From Streptococcus constellatus subsp. constellatus (GTDB lineage Bacteria > Bacillota > Bacilli > Lactobacillales > Streptococcaceae), in the NCBI RefSeq assembly GCF_023167545.1, contig NZ_AP014647.1:1426001-1490000 (forward strand): DNA of 64,000 bases. Direction: 5' to 3'. Positions 50,836 through 59,396 of the stretch are shown piece after piece. The position numbers and the translations under genes are program-made. Numbering within the stretch: the first letter of the stretch is position 1; the number at the start of each line of letters is the position of its first letter. Under the pieces are notes generated by a model. The model was not told the DNA's origin, ran no database searches, and worked only from the letters and a program-made list of their open reading frames with translations.

Positions 50836-52572
50836 TTAGTTCTTCAATTCCAAATGCAGGTCTTTCAGCTGTCTTTGGTCAACCAAACTTGGACTTTCCA
50901 GCATCGGATCAAAGCCAGTACCATTCTTCGGAAAGGCGATGACTTGGCGGATATTTTCTTCCCCAGCTAAAATCATAACCAAACGATCTAAGCCTAGAGC
51001 CAAGCCGCCGTGCGGTGGGAAGCCGTATTCCAAGGCTTCCAGGAAGAAACCAAAGTCCCGCTCATAGTCTTCTCGGCTCATGCCTAATAGCTCAAACATG
51101 GCCTCCTGAGCTTTCCGGTCGTGAATACGAAGGCTTCCTCCACCAATTTCATAGCCATTCAAGACAATGTCGTAGGCATGGCTGCGAAATTGACCTGGCT
51201 CTTGCCCATCTTCAAAAATCCCCTGTGTGAAAGGATGGTGCATGGCTTGATAGCGGTTTTGGTCCTCATTCCACTCCAGCAGGGGCCAGTCCACAACCCA
51301 GAGAAAGTTCAGCAAGCTCTGGTCAATCAAATCAAGATGTTTTGCCACTTCTAAACGCAAGTACCCTAGAGCTTCTTGAGCTTGTCTTTTCTTGGCAATA
51401 ACTAGCAAAAGTAAATCACCGTCTTGTGCTTTAAATCGCTCTATGAAGGCAGCTACTTCTGTTTCAAAAGTCGAAGCCAAATCCCCTTGAAGCCCACCAG
51501 CTTCCACCTTAACGCTTGCAAACCTACTAGCTCCAAATCCTTTCATTTCCTGATAGAAATGACTAAGCTGCTTTTTAGTGAATTCATTCGCAGCATTAGG
51601 AACACAGATACCCATCACTTCCTCTTGGTTATCCAAGGCTTTCTTGATGAGAAGCGATTCATTTGCTTGGCACAAATCCGTCAAACTATTCAGCTCTAAA
51701 CCAAAGCGCGTATCTGGCTTATCAGAGCCGAAGCGGCTCATAGCCTCTTCATAGCTAATAGTTGAAAAAGCTTCTGTTAGCTCTAAACCATGAGTTTTCT
51801 TAACAACAGCTTTGAGCATGCCTTCAACAAGTCTGCGAATGTCTTCCTCACTAACAAAACTCATTTCCATATCAACCTGAGTAAACTCAGGCTGACGATC
51901 TCCTCGTAGGTCCTCATCCCGAAAGCAGCGAACAACTTGATAGTAACGCTCCAGACCAGCTCCCATTAAGAGTTGCTTCAGCATTTGCGGACTTTGAGGC
52001 AAGGCATAAAATTGATTTTTAAAAACTCGGCTGGGAACCAAAAAATCTCTAGCTCCTTCCGGTGTAGACTTTGTCAAGTAAGGAGTCTCCACTTCCATAA
52101 AATCCTTACCGTTTAAATAGTCACGAATTGTGCTGGTTACTTGATGACGAAGTTTGAGGTTCTCTGTCATCTTACTCCGACGCAAATCTAGATAGCGATA
52201 TTTCTGTCGCAAGTCTTCTCCTGTATGGGCGTGCTGATCGAGTTCAAAGGGAAGAGACTTACTATTTGCAAGGATTTGAATAGCCTCCGCTCGTAGCTCC
52301 ACCTGTCCAGACTTGATAGCTTTGTTGACAAAGCGACTTTCTCGTTTGACAACCTCTCCCGTAACAGAGATAACATCTTCCTTATGTAGATGATCAATTC
52401 CCGCAAAAGCTGGGCTATCGCCTGCGACAAAAACTTGAAGTAGTCCTTCTCGGTCTCTTAGCTCTATAAAAGCTAATTTCCCATGATTTCGGATATTGGC
52501 AACCCATCCGGTCGCTGTCATTTTCTGACCAACCTGTTCTAAACCGTAGTTTCCGATAAAAACTTCTTTCAT
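50836..52572 (-). CDS. aspS: Aspartyl-tRNA synthetase
   Basis: 578 aa class IIb synthetase of bacterial type. N-terminal OB-fold anticodon domain (about 1-105), class II motif 2 (CFRDEDLRGDRQPEFTQ), an inserted GAD domain (about 285-410) and motif 3 (GLALGLDRLVMIL). Upstream of gatCAB in the same direction. If the enzyme also charged tRNA-Asn, GatCAB could correct it; this cannot be decided from sequence here. Expression is controlled by a T-box leader. Confidence 0.97.
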   Translation of the reverse strand: MKEVFIGNYGLEQVGQKMTATGWVANIRNHGKLAFIELRDREGLLQVFVAGDSPAFAGIDHLHKEDVISVTGEVVKRESRFVNKAIKSGQVELRAEAIQILANSKSLPFELDQHAHTGEDLRQKYRYLDLRRSKMTENLKLRHQVTSTIRDYLNGKDFMEVETPYLTKSTPEGARDFLVPSRVFKNQFYALPQSPQMLKQLLMGAGLERYYQVVRCFRDEDLRGDRQPEFTQVDMEMSFVSEEDIRRLVEGMLKAVVKKTHGLELTEAFSTISYEEAMSRFGSDKPDTRFGLELNSLTDLCQANESLLIKKALDNQEEVMGICVPNAANEFTKKQLSHFYQEMKGFGASRFASVKVEAGGLQGDLASTFETEVAAFIERFKAQDGDLLLLVIAKKRQAQEALGYLRLEVAKHLDLIDQSLLNFLWVVDWPLLEWNEDQNRYQAMHHPFTQGIFEDGQEPGQFRSHAYDIVLNGYEIGGGSLRIHDRKAQEAMFELLGMSREDYERDFGFFLEALEYGFPPHGGLALGLDRLVMILAGEENIRQVIAFPKNGTGFDPMLESPSLVDQRQLKDLHLELKN

Positions 52573-52636
52573 GTTCTCTACCTCTTTCTAAATTCATGTT
52601 CAGTTTAATCACCAATTTACCACAAATTACATATAG

Positions 52637-52804
52637 AAATCTACGCCCATAGATCTAATGCTATAAAGCATTAAGCAATTTGGGGTTACAGATTTTGTCC
52701 AAAGGACAAAACTGCATCCACTCCTCTATGTGCTAAGAATTATAAGGAACATAGACTTTACTGCGTAAATCTATGTCCATAGCTCTAGACTCTAAAGCAT
52801 TAAG
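52637..52804 (-). repeat. Imperfect direct repeats and hairpin in the aspS leader
   Basis: Two about 38-bp copies, 52637-52675 and 52767-52804, share AAATCTA, CCATAG, TCTA and TAAAGCATTAAG at corresponding places (about 80 percent by eye). The second copy also forms half of a hairpin ACATAGA-TTTA/TAAA-TCTATGT (about 52748-52776). They lie between the T-box terminator and the aspS start. Confidence 0.6.
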
Positions 52805-52811
52805 AACGATG

Positions 52812-52849
52812 GAAAAACGGCTTTCGCCTGTAAAACAGACGAAAGCCGT
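52812..52849 (-). terminator. Regulated terminator of the T-box
   Basis: Ten-pair stem ACGGCTTTCG/CGAAAGCCGT extended by CTGT/ACAG, then TTTTTCC. Its 5' strand overlaps the T-box antiterminator sequence. Confidence 0.93.
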
Positions 52850-53107
52850 GGTACCACTGTTATTCGTTGCATTGCAACCTCTGGCTCGTAACGTGAGCAG
52901 CCGTTTGTGCTTTGATTCACACAAATCATTCGCAACAATATAATAGTTTTAAACAATATTATCTTTTGTCATAAATAGCATAGAAAAAACCATTTTATCA
53001 TTGACAGTATGTTCTTCGGATTTTGCTTTCTTGGTGCTGCTCTCAGCTTTCAGCACTTTCTGTGCAAGTCAGCAAGCCTACTCTACTGCTTTTTTACTTT
53101 TAAATTG
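52812..53107 (-). promoter_or_regulatory. T-box riboswitch controlling aspS-gatCAB
   Basis: Stem I spans 53005-53088: basal CAGTA/TACTG, a specifier loop with GAGTA on the 5' side and GAAGAACA (53010-53017) on the 3' side, then GG..TTGC/GCAA..CC, a kink-turn-like TGA/GAAA and an apical part. The T-box sequence AACAGTGGTACCACGG (52846-52861) has TGGT as acceptor-pairing bases, calling for a tRNA with discriminator A. A strong terminator hairpin (52817-52849, ACGGCTTTCG/CGAAAGCCGT, five T) overlaps it. Uncharged tRNA should favour the antiterminator. No Asp codon (GAC/GAU) lies in the specifier loop; GAA (Glu), AAC (Asn) and ACA (Thr) do. Confidence 0.9.
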
Positions 53108-53658
53108 TTATCTATTATAGTCGAACCTAAAACATTTTGCAAGTGATTGAGAGCAAATTTATGATTTTCTTCAGAAAGAGAAGCTACCGCAGGTTCTACC
53201 ACCTCAATTTGATACCCTAAATTGTAGGCATCGATTGCCGTATGTAGGACGCAAATATCCGTCAAGACTCCTGTCAGAATCACCGTGTCTACTTTTCTTT
53301 CTCGCAGACGTATATCCAAATCTGTGCCAGAAAAGGCAGAATAATGGCGCTTATCCATCCAAAAGACTCGAGAGTCCGCTTGATAGGTTTCATAAAAGTC
53401 AGCCAATGGTCCATAAAGATTGCGTCCACTAGTTCCTTTGATATTGTGTGGTGGAAAGAGTTTACTTTCTGGGTGGAAAGTATCTCCTTCGTCATGCGCA
53501 TCAATTGCAAAAAAGATATAATCTCCTCGCTCAAAAGCTGCCTCGGTCACTTGGGCAATAGCTTCAGAAATTGCCTGAGCTGGAGCTCCAGCTGTCAACT
53601 TGCCATCATCTGCCACAAAATCCACCGTATAATCAATCGAAATCAATGCTTTTGTCAT
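53083..53658 (-). CDS. pncA: Nicotinamidase / isochorismatase family hydrolase
   Basis: 191 aa cysteine hydrolase. Catalytic Asp9 (ISIDYTVDF), Lys103 (WMDKRHYSAF) and Cys136 (VLTDICVLHT) are all in place, with metal ligands in DAHDEGDTFHPES. Converts nicotinamide to nicotinate for NAD salvage, feeding NadD. The ATG overlaps the codY stop region by one base, so it is co-transcribed with codY. Confidence 0.92.
   Translation of the reverse strand: MTKALISIDYTVDFVADDGKLTAGAPAQAISEAIAQVTEAAFERGDYIFFAIDAHDEGDTFHPESKLFPPHNIKGTSGRNLYGPLADFYETYQADSRVFWMDKRHYSAFSGTDLDIRLRERKVDTVILTGVLTDICVLHTAIDAYNLGYQIEVVEPAVASLSEENHKFALNHLQNVLGSTIIDNNLKVKKQ
53114..53142 (-). promoter_or_regulatory. aspS leader promoter inside the 3' end of pncA
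   Basis: TTGCAA (53137-53142), 17-nt spacer, TATAAT (53114-53119); transcription would start about 53107, just ahead of Stem I. The boxes overlap the last pncA codons. Confidence 0.85.
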
Positions 53659-54446
53659 CAGTAGTCTCTCCTTTTAATCTCTTCAAAGACATCGGGAATA
53701 AGGACTTTAAGGTAGGTTCCTTTCATTCCTAAAGAACGACTCTCAATAATGCCTGCACTCTCTAGTTTACGCAAAGCATTGACAATCACTGAGCGAGTAA
53801 TCCCAATACGATCTGCAATGACCGATGCTGTCAACTGTCCTTCATTACCATTTAGTTCACCTAAAATAGCTGAAACAGCTCGTAATTCTGAATAAGATAG
53901 CGTATTTACAGCCATGGTTACGGCTGTTCGACGTCGAATATTTTTTTCATCTTCTTCTCGTTGGAAGTTGAGTAGCTGAATCCCAACTACTGTACTTGCA
54001 ATTTCAACTAAGATCAAGTCATCATCATCAAATTCTTTATCATTTCGCCAAACAATCAATGTTCCTAAGCGAATCCCTGATACATGAATAGGCGAAATCG
54101 TCGTCAAGCCATCTGGAAATTCATCTTTGGTTTCGACTGGAAAAATAGATAAAGCATGATTGACAGGAAGATTAGCTTCTGTATCATACATCAAATTCGC
54201 TGTGCGAACATACTCTTCTGGGAAGATTTTTGTTTGATAAAATGCTTCCACCCGGTCATTATTCGTCTTGTAGCGCATAAAATACCCCAAAAGACGCCCC
54301 TTGCTGTTTACAATACAAGCATTGCAATCCATAATCTCAGCTAACTGCTGAGTAATAGCATTGTAAGGCAATTCTTCCTGTAAGCGCTCATCTGAACGGC
54401 GCAAAATAGATGTAATTTTTCGTGTTTTTGCTAATAAGTTTGCCAT
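53658..54446 (-). CDS. codY: Global nutritional regulator CodY
   Basis: 262 aa. N-terminal GAF domain (about 1-155) that binds branched-chain amino acids, linker, and a C-terminal winged helix (about 200-250) with [23 protein letters not shown] as recognition region. CodY represses amino-acid uptake and synthesis genes when nutrients are plentiful. A near-consensus CodY box lies directly upstream of its own -35. Confidence 0.97.
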   Translation of the reverse strand: MANLLAKTRKITSILRRSDERLQEELPYNAITQQLAEIMDCNACIVNSKGRLLGYFMRYKTNNDRVEAFYQTKIFPEEYVRTANLMYDTEANLPVNHALSIFPVETKDEFPDGLTTISPIHVSGIRLGTLIVWRNDKEFDDDDLILVEIASTVVGIQLLNFQREEDEKNIRRRTAVTMAVNTLSYSELRAVSAILGELNGNEGQLTASVIADRIGITRSVIVNALRKLESAGIIESRSLGMKGTYLKVLIPDVFEEIKRRDY

Positions 54447-54472
54447 AATTTACCTCGCATATAATCTTATTG

Positions 54473-54517
54473 ATTATACCATAAAACGCTTTATTCTTCA
54501 ACAATTATCTGAAAATT
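54473..54517 (-). promoter_or_regulatory. codY promoter with CodY box
   Basis: TTGAAG (54496-54501), 17-nt spacer, TATAAT (54473-54478). The sequence AATTTTCAGATAATT (54503-54517, minus strand) matches the CodY consensus AATTTTCWGAAAATT at 14 of 15 positions and starts two bases upstream of the -35. This predicts autorepression. Confidence 0.9.
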
Positions 54518-54583
54518 GTTTATTGAAACACAATTAAGTCTCATTAACTTTTTCAAAACTCCTCAATCCGCATTTCCAATACC

Positions 54584-54607
54584 AAAAAGGCAACCTTTCG
54601 GCTGCCT
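54584..54607 (-). terminator. Terminator after the aminotransferase gene
   Basis: AGGCAGCC-GAAA-GGTTGCCT stem with TTTTT on the minus strand. Confidence 0.85.
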
Positions 54608-54613
54608 GTATGA

Positions 54614-55828
54614 TTATCTTCGATATTGCCTTAAGAAACGCGTCATCTTTTCTTGGATCTGTGCTAATTCATCTACACGTGGCAGATAAACGATACGGAA
54701 ATGATCTGGGTCTTTCCAATTAAATCCGCGTCCGTGCACCAGCAAAATCTTTTCTTGCTTTAAGAAATCCAGCACGAATTGTTCGTCATCATCCACTTGA
54801 TACATTTCTCTATCAATTTTTGGAAAAATATACAGTCCTGCTTTAGGTTTGGTCGCAGACAAACCTGGAATTTCATTGATAGCCTTGTAAATAAAATTCC
54901 GTTGCTCATAAATGCGACCACCAGGAAGCAACAATTCGTCTACTGACTGATAACCTCCAAGAGATGTTTGGACCACATGCTGAGATAAGACGTTTGAGCA
55001 CAAACGCATATTTGACAGCATATTCAGTCCTTCAATATAATCTTTCACATGAGATTTTGGACCTGAAAGCACCATCCAGCCTACGCGAAAACCTGCGATA
55101 CGGTGCGATTTAGACAAACCGTTCATGCTGACGCAGAAAAGATCCGGTGCCAGACTAGCAATCGCTGTATGTTTCTCACCATCCATCACTAAACGGTCAT
55201 AAATCTCATCCGCAAAAATAATCAAGTTATTTTGTCGTGCAATTTCAACAAGATATTCTAGGACTTCCTTAGGATACAAGGCACCGGTCGGATTGTTTGG
55301 ATTGATAACGACAATAGCCTTTGTATTAGAAGTAATCTTTGATTTGATATCTTCTATATCTGGATACCAATCCGCCTGCTCATCACAAAGATAATGAACC
55401 GCATTGCCTCCTGCTAAGCTAACAGCAGCTGTCCAGAGCGGATAATCAGGCATTGGCACTAGAACTTCGTCCCCATTATCCAGCAAGCCCTGCATTGACA
55501 TAACAATCAGCTCGCTAACCCCATTACCAAGATAAACGTCCTCAATATCGACATTTGGAATATTCTTCAACTGACAATACTGCATAATGGCTTTCCGAGC
55601 AGAAAAAATTCCTTTCGAGTCTGAATAGCCCTCGCTATCCCGTGCATTCATAATCAAATCATGAATCACTTCATCTGGTGCCGTAAAACCAAATTCGGCA
55701 GGATTTCCTGTATTCAAACGGAGGATCTTCTCACCATTTGCACGCATTCGCATGGCTTCTTCTAGGACTGGACCACGAATATCATAAGCTACATGTTCTA
55801 ACTTTGTCGATTTATTAAATTCTTTCAT
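54614..55828 (-). CDS. Class I/II pyridoxal-phosphate aminotransferase (AlaT-like)
   Basis: 404 aa from the ATG at 55828 (GAGGAAAA upstream); the ATG five codons earlier lies in that site. PLP-binding features: GNGVSELI, VPMPDYPLW, INPNNPTGALYP, FADEIYD and the Schiff-base Lys in SMNGLSKSHRIAGFRVGW. Closest in pattern to alanine aminotransferases of the AlaA/AlaT (YugH) type. Its place in front of codY is shared by other streptococci. Confidence 0.92.
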   Translation of the reverse strand: MKEFNKSTKLEHVAYDIRGPVLEEAMRMRANGEKILRLNTGNPAEFGFTAPDEVIHDLIMNARDSEGYSDSKGIFSARKAIMQYCQLKNIPNVDIEDVYLGNGVSELIVMSMQGLLDNGDEVLVPMPDYPLWTAAVSLAGGNAVHYLCDEQADWYPDIEDIKSKITSNTKAIVVINPNNPTGALYPKEVLEYLVEIARQNNLIIFADEIYDRLVMDGEKHTAIASLAPDLFCVSMNGLSKSHRIAGFRVGWMVLSGPKSHVKDYIEGLNMLSNMRLCSNVLSQHVVQTSLGGYQSVDELLLPGGRIYEQRNFIYKAINEIPGLSATKPKAGLYIFPKIDREMYQVDDDEQFVLDFLKQEKILLVHGRGFNWKDPDHFRIVYLPRVDELAQIQEKMTRFLRQYRR

Positions 55829-55979
55829 CGAACTTTTCCTCATTTCAAAAGAGTCAATTTATTATAACGCAATTTTTCTAAAAAATCTAAAAAAGTTCTT
55901 GTAAAGTCTGCCTGAAAATGCTTTACTTTTTTCATGTAAAGGGTTACAATATTAGTAAAGAAAGAATGGAGGTATCCCT

Positions 55980-56432
55980 ATGCTACAAAGATATCAAAAC
56001 ATTATGGTCGCTGTTGATGGTTCTCACGAAGCTGAGCTTGCTTTTGAAAAAGGGGTAAATGTGGCACTAAGAAATAATTCACGTCTCACAATCGCTCACG
56101 TTATTGATACACGTGCATTGCAAAGTGTTTCCACATTCGATGCCGAAGTTTATGAAGAATTACAGGCAGATGCTAAAAAATTAATGGATGAGTATGCCCA
56201 AAAAGCAAAAGAAACTGGCGTCACAGACGTTGTCACAATTGTTGAAATGGGTAACCCTAAAACCTTACTTGCAACAGATATTCCAGATGAACAAAAAGTC
56301 GATCTCATCATGGTCGGTGCTACTGGGCTCAATGCCTTTGAACGTTTATTGGTCGGTTCCTCATCTGAATACATCTTGCGTCATGCAAAAGTTGACTTAC
56401 TTGTTGTTCGTGATAAGGAAAAAACATTATAA
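55980..56432 (+). CDS. Universal stress protein (UspA family)
   Basis: 150 aa, single Usp domain: YQNIMVAVDGSHEAELAFEKG at the start, and the ATP-binding type end VGATGLNAFERLLVGSSSEYILRHA (GxxGxnxxxxxxxGSxS). GGAGG upstream; promoter TTTACT-17-TACAAT; own terminator. Cytoplasmic stress-related role. Confidence 0.94.
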   Translation: MLQRYQNIMVAVDGSHEAELAFEKGVNVALRNNSRLTIAHVIDTRALQSVSTFDAEVYEELQADAKKLMDEYAQKAKETGVTDVVTIVEMGNPKTLLATDIPDEQKVDLIMVGATGLNAFERLLVGSSSEYILRHAKVDLLVVRDKEKTL

Positions 56433-56444
56433 TCCAAAGATAAA

Positions 56445-56478
56445 GAGAGATTGGCATAACCAGTCTCTCCTCTTTTTT
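56445..56478 (+). terminator. Terminator after the UspA gene
   Basis: GAGAGATTGG/CCAGTCTCTC stem followed by CTCTTTTTT. Confidence 0.88.
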
Positions 56479-57865
56479 ATTCTTCATTTTTTTCACAATT
56501 CCGTTGATAAGCTTGAATTTGACGTTCAAGTTCTTTTTTGATAGCAGGCTCCGGTGCATAATTTTTTTCCCAATCATCTGGTTTTAAAATTTTATGAGTA
56601 ACTGGGTCAAAGTGCGCTTTACCATCTGGGAAGAGTTTCCCCATATTCGCTTGGTGTACAATTTCAAATAAGCGCTCAGGATCTACTCCCATTAAAACAA
56701 AACTACCATAAGTAAAATATAGCATATCAATCAGTGCATCTACTTGTCCAACGAGAGACATCTCTGCATTACTCTTCTGTTTAACCTTATCGGAAGCTTT
56801 ATCTATCGCTTTATGCAAAGATTGAACAGACTGATTGAAAATTTCTTCTGACGGACTGGCTGCACGTAAAAATTCCACTAGCTCTTCTACCTTGAAGCCT
56901 GCACGATGACGAGCACCCTCTGTTGTCCACAGGATGGGCTCTTCCTGCGTGCATTCATCCATTATCCCATGAAATTCTTTAACCTTATTAAAGTGGTGGT
57001 CGCTACTGATAAAGACTTTTTCACTCGCCAAAATACCAAAATGCTCCAAAGCCTTATGAATTCCGTCCTGACTATTACTGCTAGTAGTGTGTTTCGCAAC
57101 TTCTTTCACGCGACTAGTTCCATTTCCCATAGCGATGGACATCCCAACCCCCGCTAACATTTCAACATCATTATCAGAATCACCAAAAGCCATGACTTGA
57201 TTGATATCAAAGCCATATTCCTTTCCAACCAGCTTAATCCCCTCTAGCTTGGACATACCCTTATTGATAATGTCAGCTGCAAAAGGACTGCTGCGAGTAA
57301 ATTTTAAATTTGGAAAATCGGCTTCTATAGATTGTGTTTCTCTCGGGGTTGCCAACATTAACACTTGATAAATCGGCTCTTGAATAGATTTAAATAAATC
57401 ATTCTGTTGTTGAGGAAGCGCCTTGCTGATTACATGATTGAAACTTTTATTAACCAAGTGTGTCATCTTTTTCGGAACAAAATGACTGGTCCATTGAGAA
57501 AATTTGCTCATGCCAAAACTCATGATTTTTGAGCCAACCACTCCTGATTCTGTTCCAAATGAAATTTCTATTTTATGCTGGTGAGCATACTGAATCAAGT
57601 GACGCAAGCTGGTTTTATCAATTGGCTTAGCAGAAATGACTTTATCTTTTGAAAAAATATATTGTCCATTATAGCTCACTGCAAAATCTAAATCCAACTG
57701 TTCCATAAAGGATTGGACAAAAAAGGGGCCTCTTCCTGTTGCTAAACCAACTAAAATACCTTGCTGTTTTAAACTATGGATCGCTTGTTCTGTGGATTTC
57801 AAGACCGTCCGACTATTATTTACTAATGTCCCGTCAATATCAAAAAAGACTGCTTTGATTTCCAT
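56477..57865 (-). CDS. Cof-type HAD phosphatase fused to a MazG/PRA-PH-like domain
   Basis: 462 aa. Residues 1-270 are a complete HAD-IIB (Cof) phosphatase: FFDIDGTLVNNS, LATGRGP, Lys in the KLEGIKLV region, and FGDSDNDVEML. From about 280 to 440 a helical domain follows with EELVEFLRAA and DALIDMLYFTYGS, the ExxE and DxxxD-like pattern of all-alpha NTP pyrophosphohydrolases. The two activities could act one after the other on a nucleotide. Similar long proteins exist in other streptococci. Substrate unknown. Confidence 0.85.
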   Translation of the reverse strand: MEIKAVFFDIDGTLVNNSRTVLKSTEQAIHSLKQQGILVGLATGRGPFFVQSFMEQLDLDFAVSYNGQYIFSKDKVISAKPIDKTSLRHLIQYAHQHKIEISFGTESGVVGSKIMSFGMSKFSQWTSHFVPKKMTHLVNKSFNHVISKALPQQQNDLFKSIQEPIYQVLMLATPRETQSIEADFPNLKFTRSSPFAADIINKGMSKLEGIKLVGKEYGFDINQVMAFGDSDNDVEMLAGVGMSIAMGNGTSRVKEVAKHTTSSNSQDGIHKALEHFGILASEKVFISSDHHFNKVKEFHGIMDECTQEEPILWTTEGARHRAGFKVEELVEFLRAASPSEEIFNQSVQSLHKAIDKASDKVKQKSNAEMSLVGQVDALIDMLYFTYGSFVLMGVDPERLFEIVHQANMGKLFPDGKAHFDPVTHKILKPDDWEKNYAPEPAIKKELERQIQAYQRNCEKNEE

Positions 57866-57929
57866 TCATTTCTCATCTCTTTCTTTTATGATACAATAAT
57901 TATAGCATAGATTCAGGAGAAGCTCACTT

Positions 57930-58891
57930 ATGACCAAAAGAATTCTAGTTTTACATACTGGCGGTACCATTTCCATGCAAGCTGACACTGCTGGAAAAGT
58001 TGTCACAACTGAATACAATCCCATGAACCATGTCGCAGTTCCTCTAGAAGGCATTCAAGTGACTGCTCTTGATATATTCAATATTCCTAGTCCTCACATG
58101 ACACCGCAGCACATGCTACAATTGTACAAAAAATCAGGGCAGATGGAAAGCAATTTGACGGTGTTGTGATTACTCACGGAACGGACACTCTAGAAGAAAC
58201 GGCATATTTTTTGGATACGATGGAACTTCCAAATATTCCTGTTGTTTTGACTGGTGCCATGCGAAGCTCTAATGAACTCGGGAGTGACGGAGTTTACAAT
58301 TACTTGTCTGCACTTCGTGTTGCAAGTGATGAAAAGGCACGCGGAAAGGGCGTTCTAGTAGTTATGAATGATGAAATCCATTCTGCTAAATACGTAACAA
58401 AAACACATACAACAAATGTCAATACCTTTCAAACGCCAACTCATGGTCCACTTGGATTGATTATGAAAAAAGAAATTCTCTATTTTAAAACTGCCGAACC
58501 ACGCGTGCATTTTCATTTGAATAAGATTACTGGCTTGATTCCTATTATCCCCACCTATGCTGGAATGACAACCGAATTGCTGGATATGTTAGATTTGAAG
58601 AGAATAGACGGTCTCGTCATTGAAGCCTTCGGAGCTGGGAATCTACCACAAGAAGTGGCACAAAAGCTCAGCCGTATGACTGCTTCTGGTCTTCCAATTG
58701 CATTGGTGTCTCGTTGCTTCAACGGTATTGCAGAGCCAGTTTATGCTTATGAAGGAGGTGGCGTGATGCTTCGTGAAGCAGGAATTATGTTTGTTAAAGA
58801 ATTAAATGCTCCTAAAGCTCGGATCAAACTTCTCATCGCCCTTAACGCTGGACTTCAAGGGCAGACATTAAAAAACTACATAGAAGGCTAG
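57930..58891 (+). pseudogene. L-asparaginase, broken by a one-base frameshift in an A run
   Basis: The first part (57930-58169) has the start LVLHTGGTISM with the catalytic Thr. The second (from about 58134) has VITHGTDTLEETAYFLDTME with the second Thr and Asp, and runs to a normal C-terminus at 58891. The frames join at a run of six A (58128-58133): seven A would give LYKKIRADGKQFDGVVITHG, a smooth family match of about 320 aa. So either the gene is inactivated, the run is phase-variable, or the base was lost in sequencing. The enzyme would hydrolyse asparagine to aspartate. Confidence 0.88.
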
Positions 58892-58906
58892 ATTCTTATA
58901 TAAATA

Positions 58907-58933
58907 AAAAGCCTCGATTAATTCGAAGCTTCT
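58907..58933 (+). terminator. Possible terminator after the asparaginase gene
   Basis: AAGC-C-TCGA...TCGA-A-GCTT hairpin; only a weak T tail (TCTT) follows. Confidence 0.45.
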
Positions 58934-58943
58934 TAGGAGATTT

Positions 58944-58979
58944 ATGAAAAAAAGTTTTTTAACTCGCTTGTTTTTTTAG
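58944..58979 (+). other. 11-codon open frame with strong ribosome-binding site
   Basis: ATG behind AGGAG with ideal spacing; reads MKKSFLTRLFF and stops. Could be the start of a deleted gene or a leader peptide. No downstream gene in the same direction is close. Confidence 0.3.
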
Positions 58980-59057
58980 TTACCTACCATATATTTCTAA
59001 TTCCTTTCCTGTTTTTTTGAATGTTTTGTTATAATTTACTTTAATGTTTACTGTCAT
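58980..59057 (-). other. 25-codon open frame
   Basis: ATG at 59057 preceded by AGAGGTAAG; reads MTVNIKVNYNKTFKKTGKEL and five more residues. No family recognised. Might be a truncated gene remnant or a small protein. Confidence 0.25.
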
Positions 59058-59396
59058 TGGACTTACCTCTTTCTTTTTGATGAATTTAGTATAGCCTGAA
59101 AAACTTAAAACAGGCTTATAGATTTCTTTCAAAAAACTTAATTCTAAAATTTAGTTTGTAGTCTCTCCTACAAAGCTGCTCAACTGTCTCCTGGACTATT
59201 GAGGTAATGAATGAAGAAAACAAAGTTTTTGTCAACAGCACTTTTTCAAGCTTGAAAAGCAAACGAAAAGTGACTTACTTTCAAGTTTTATCTGCAGCGA
59301 CGCAGTATGTTGCGTAATTAGTTACTTCGTCGTTGCTTTATTACACAGTATGCTTTGAGGCTGGATTTTGTTCCAGCCTCTTTTTCGTTTCATCTT

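Larger units (their letters stand above)
58892..59396. other. Gap between ansA and recG with small open frames and a repeat fragment
   Basis: About 500 bp. Contains a hairpin (58907-58933), an 11-codon frame with a good ribosome-binding site, a 25-codon frame on the other strand, and, from about 59298, a decayed copy of the dispersed repeat. It ends in GAGGCTGGA/TCCAGCCTC with a T tail on the plus strand (about 59357-59392). No larger gene seen. Confidence 0.5.
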
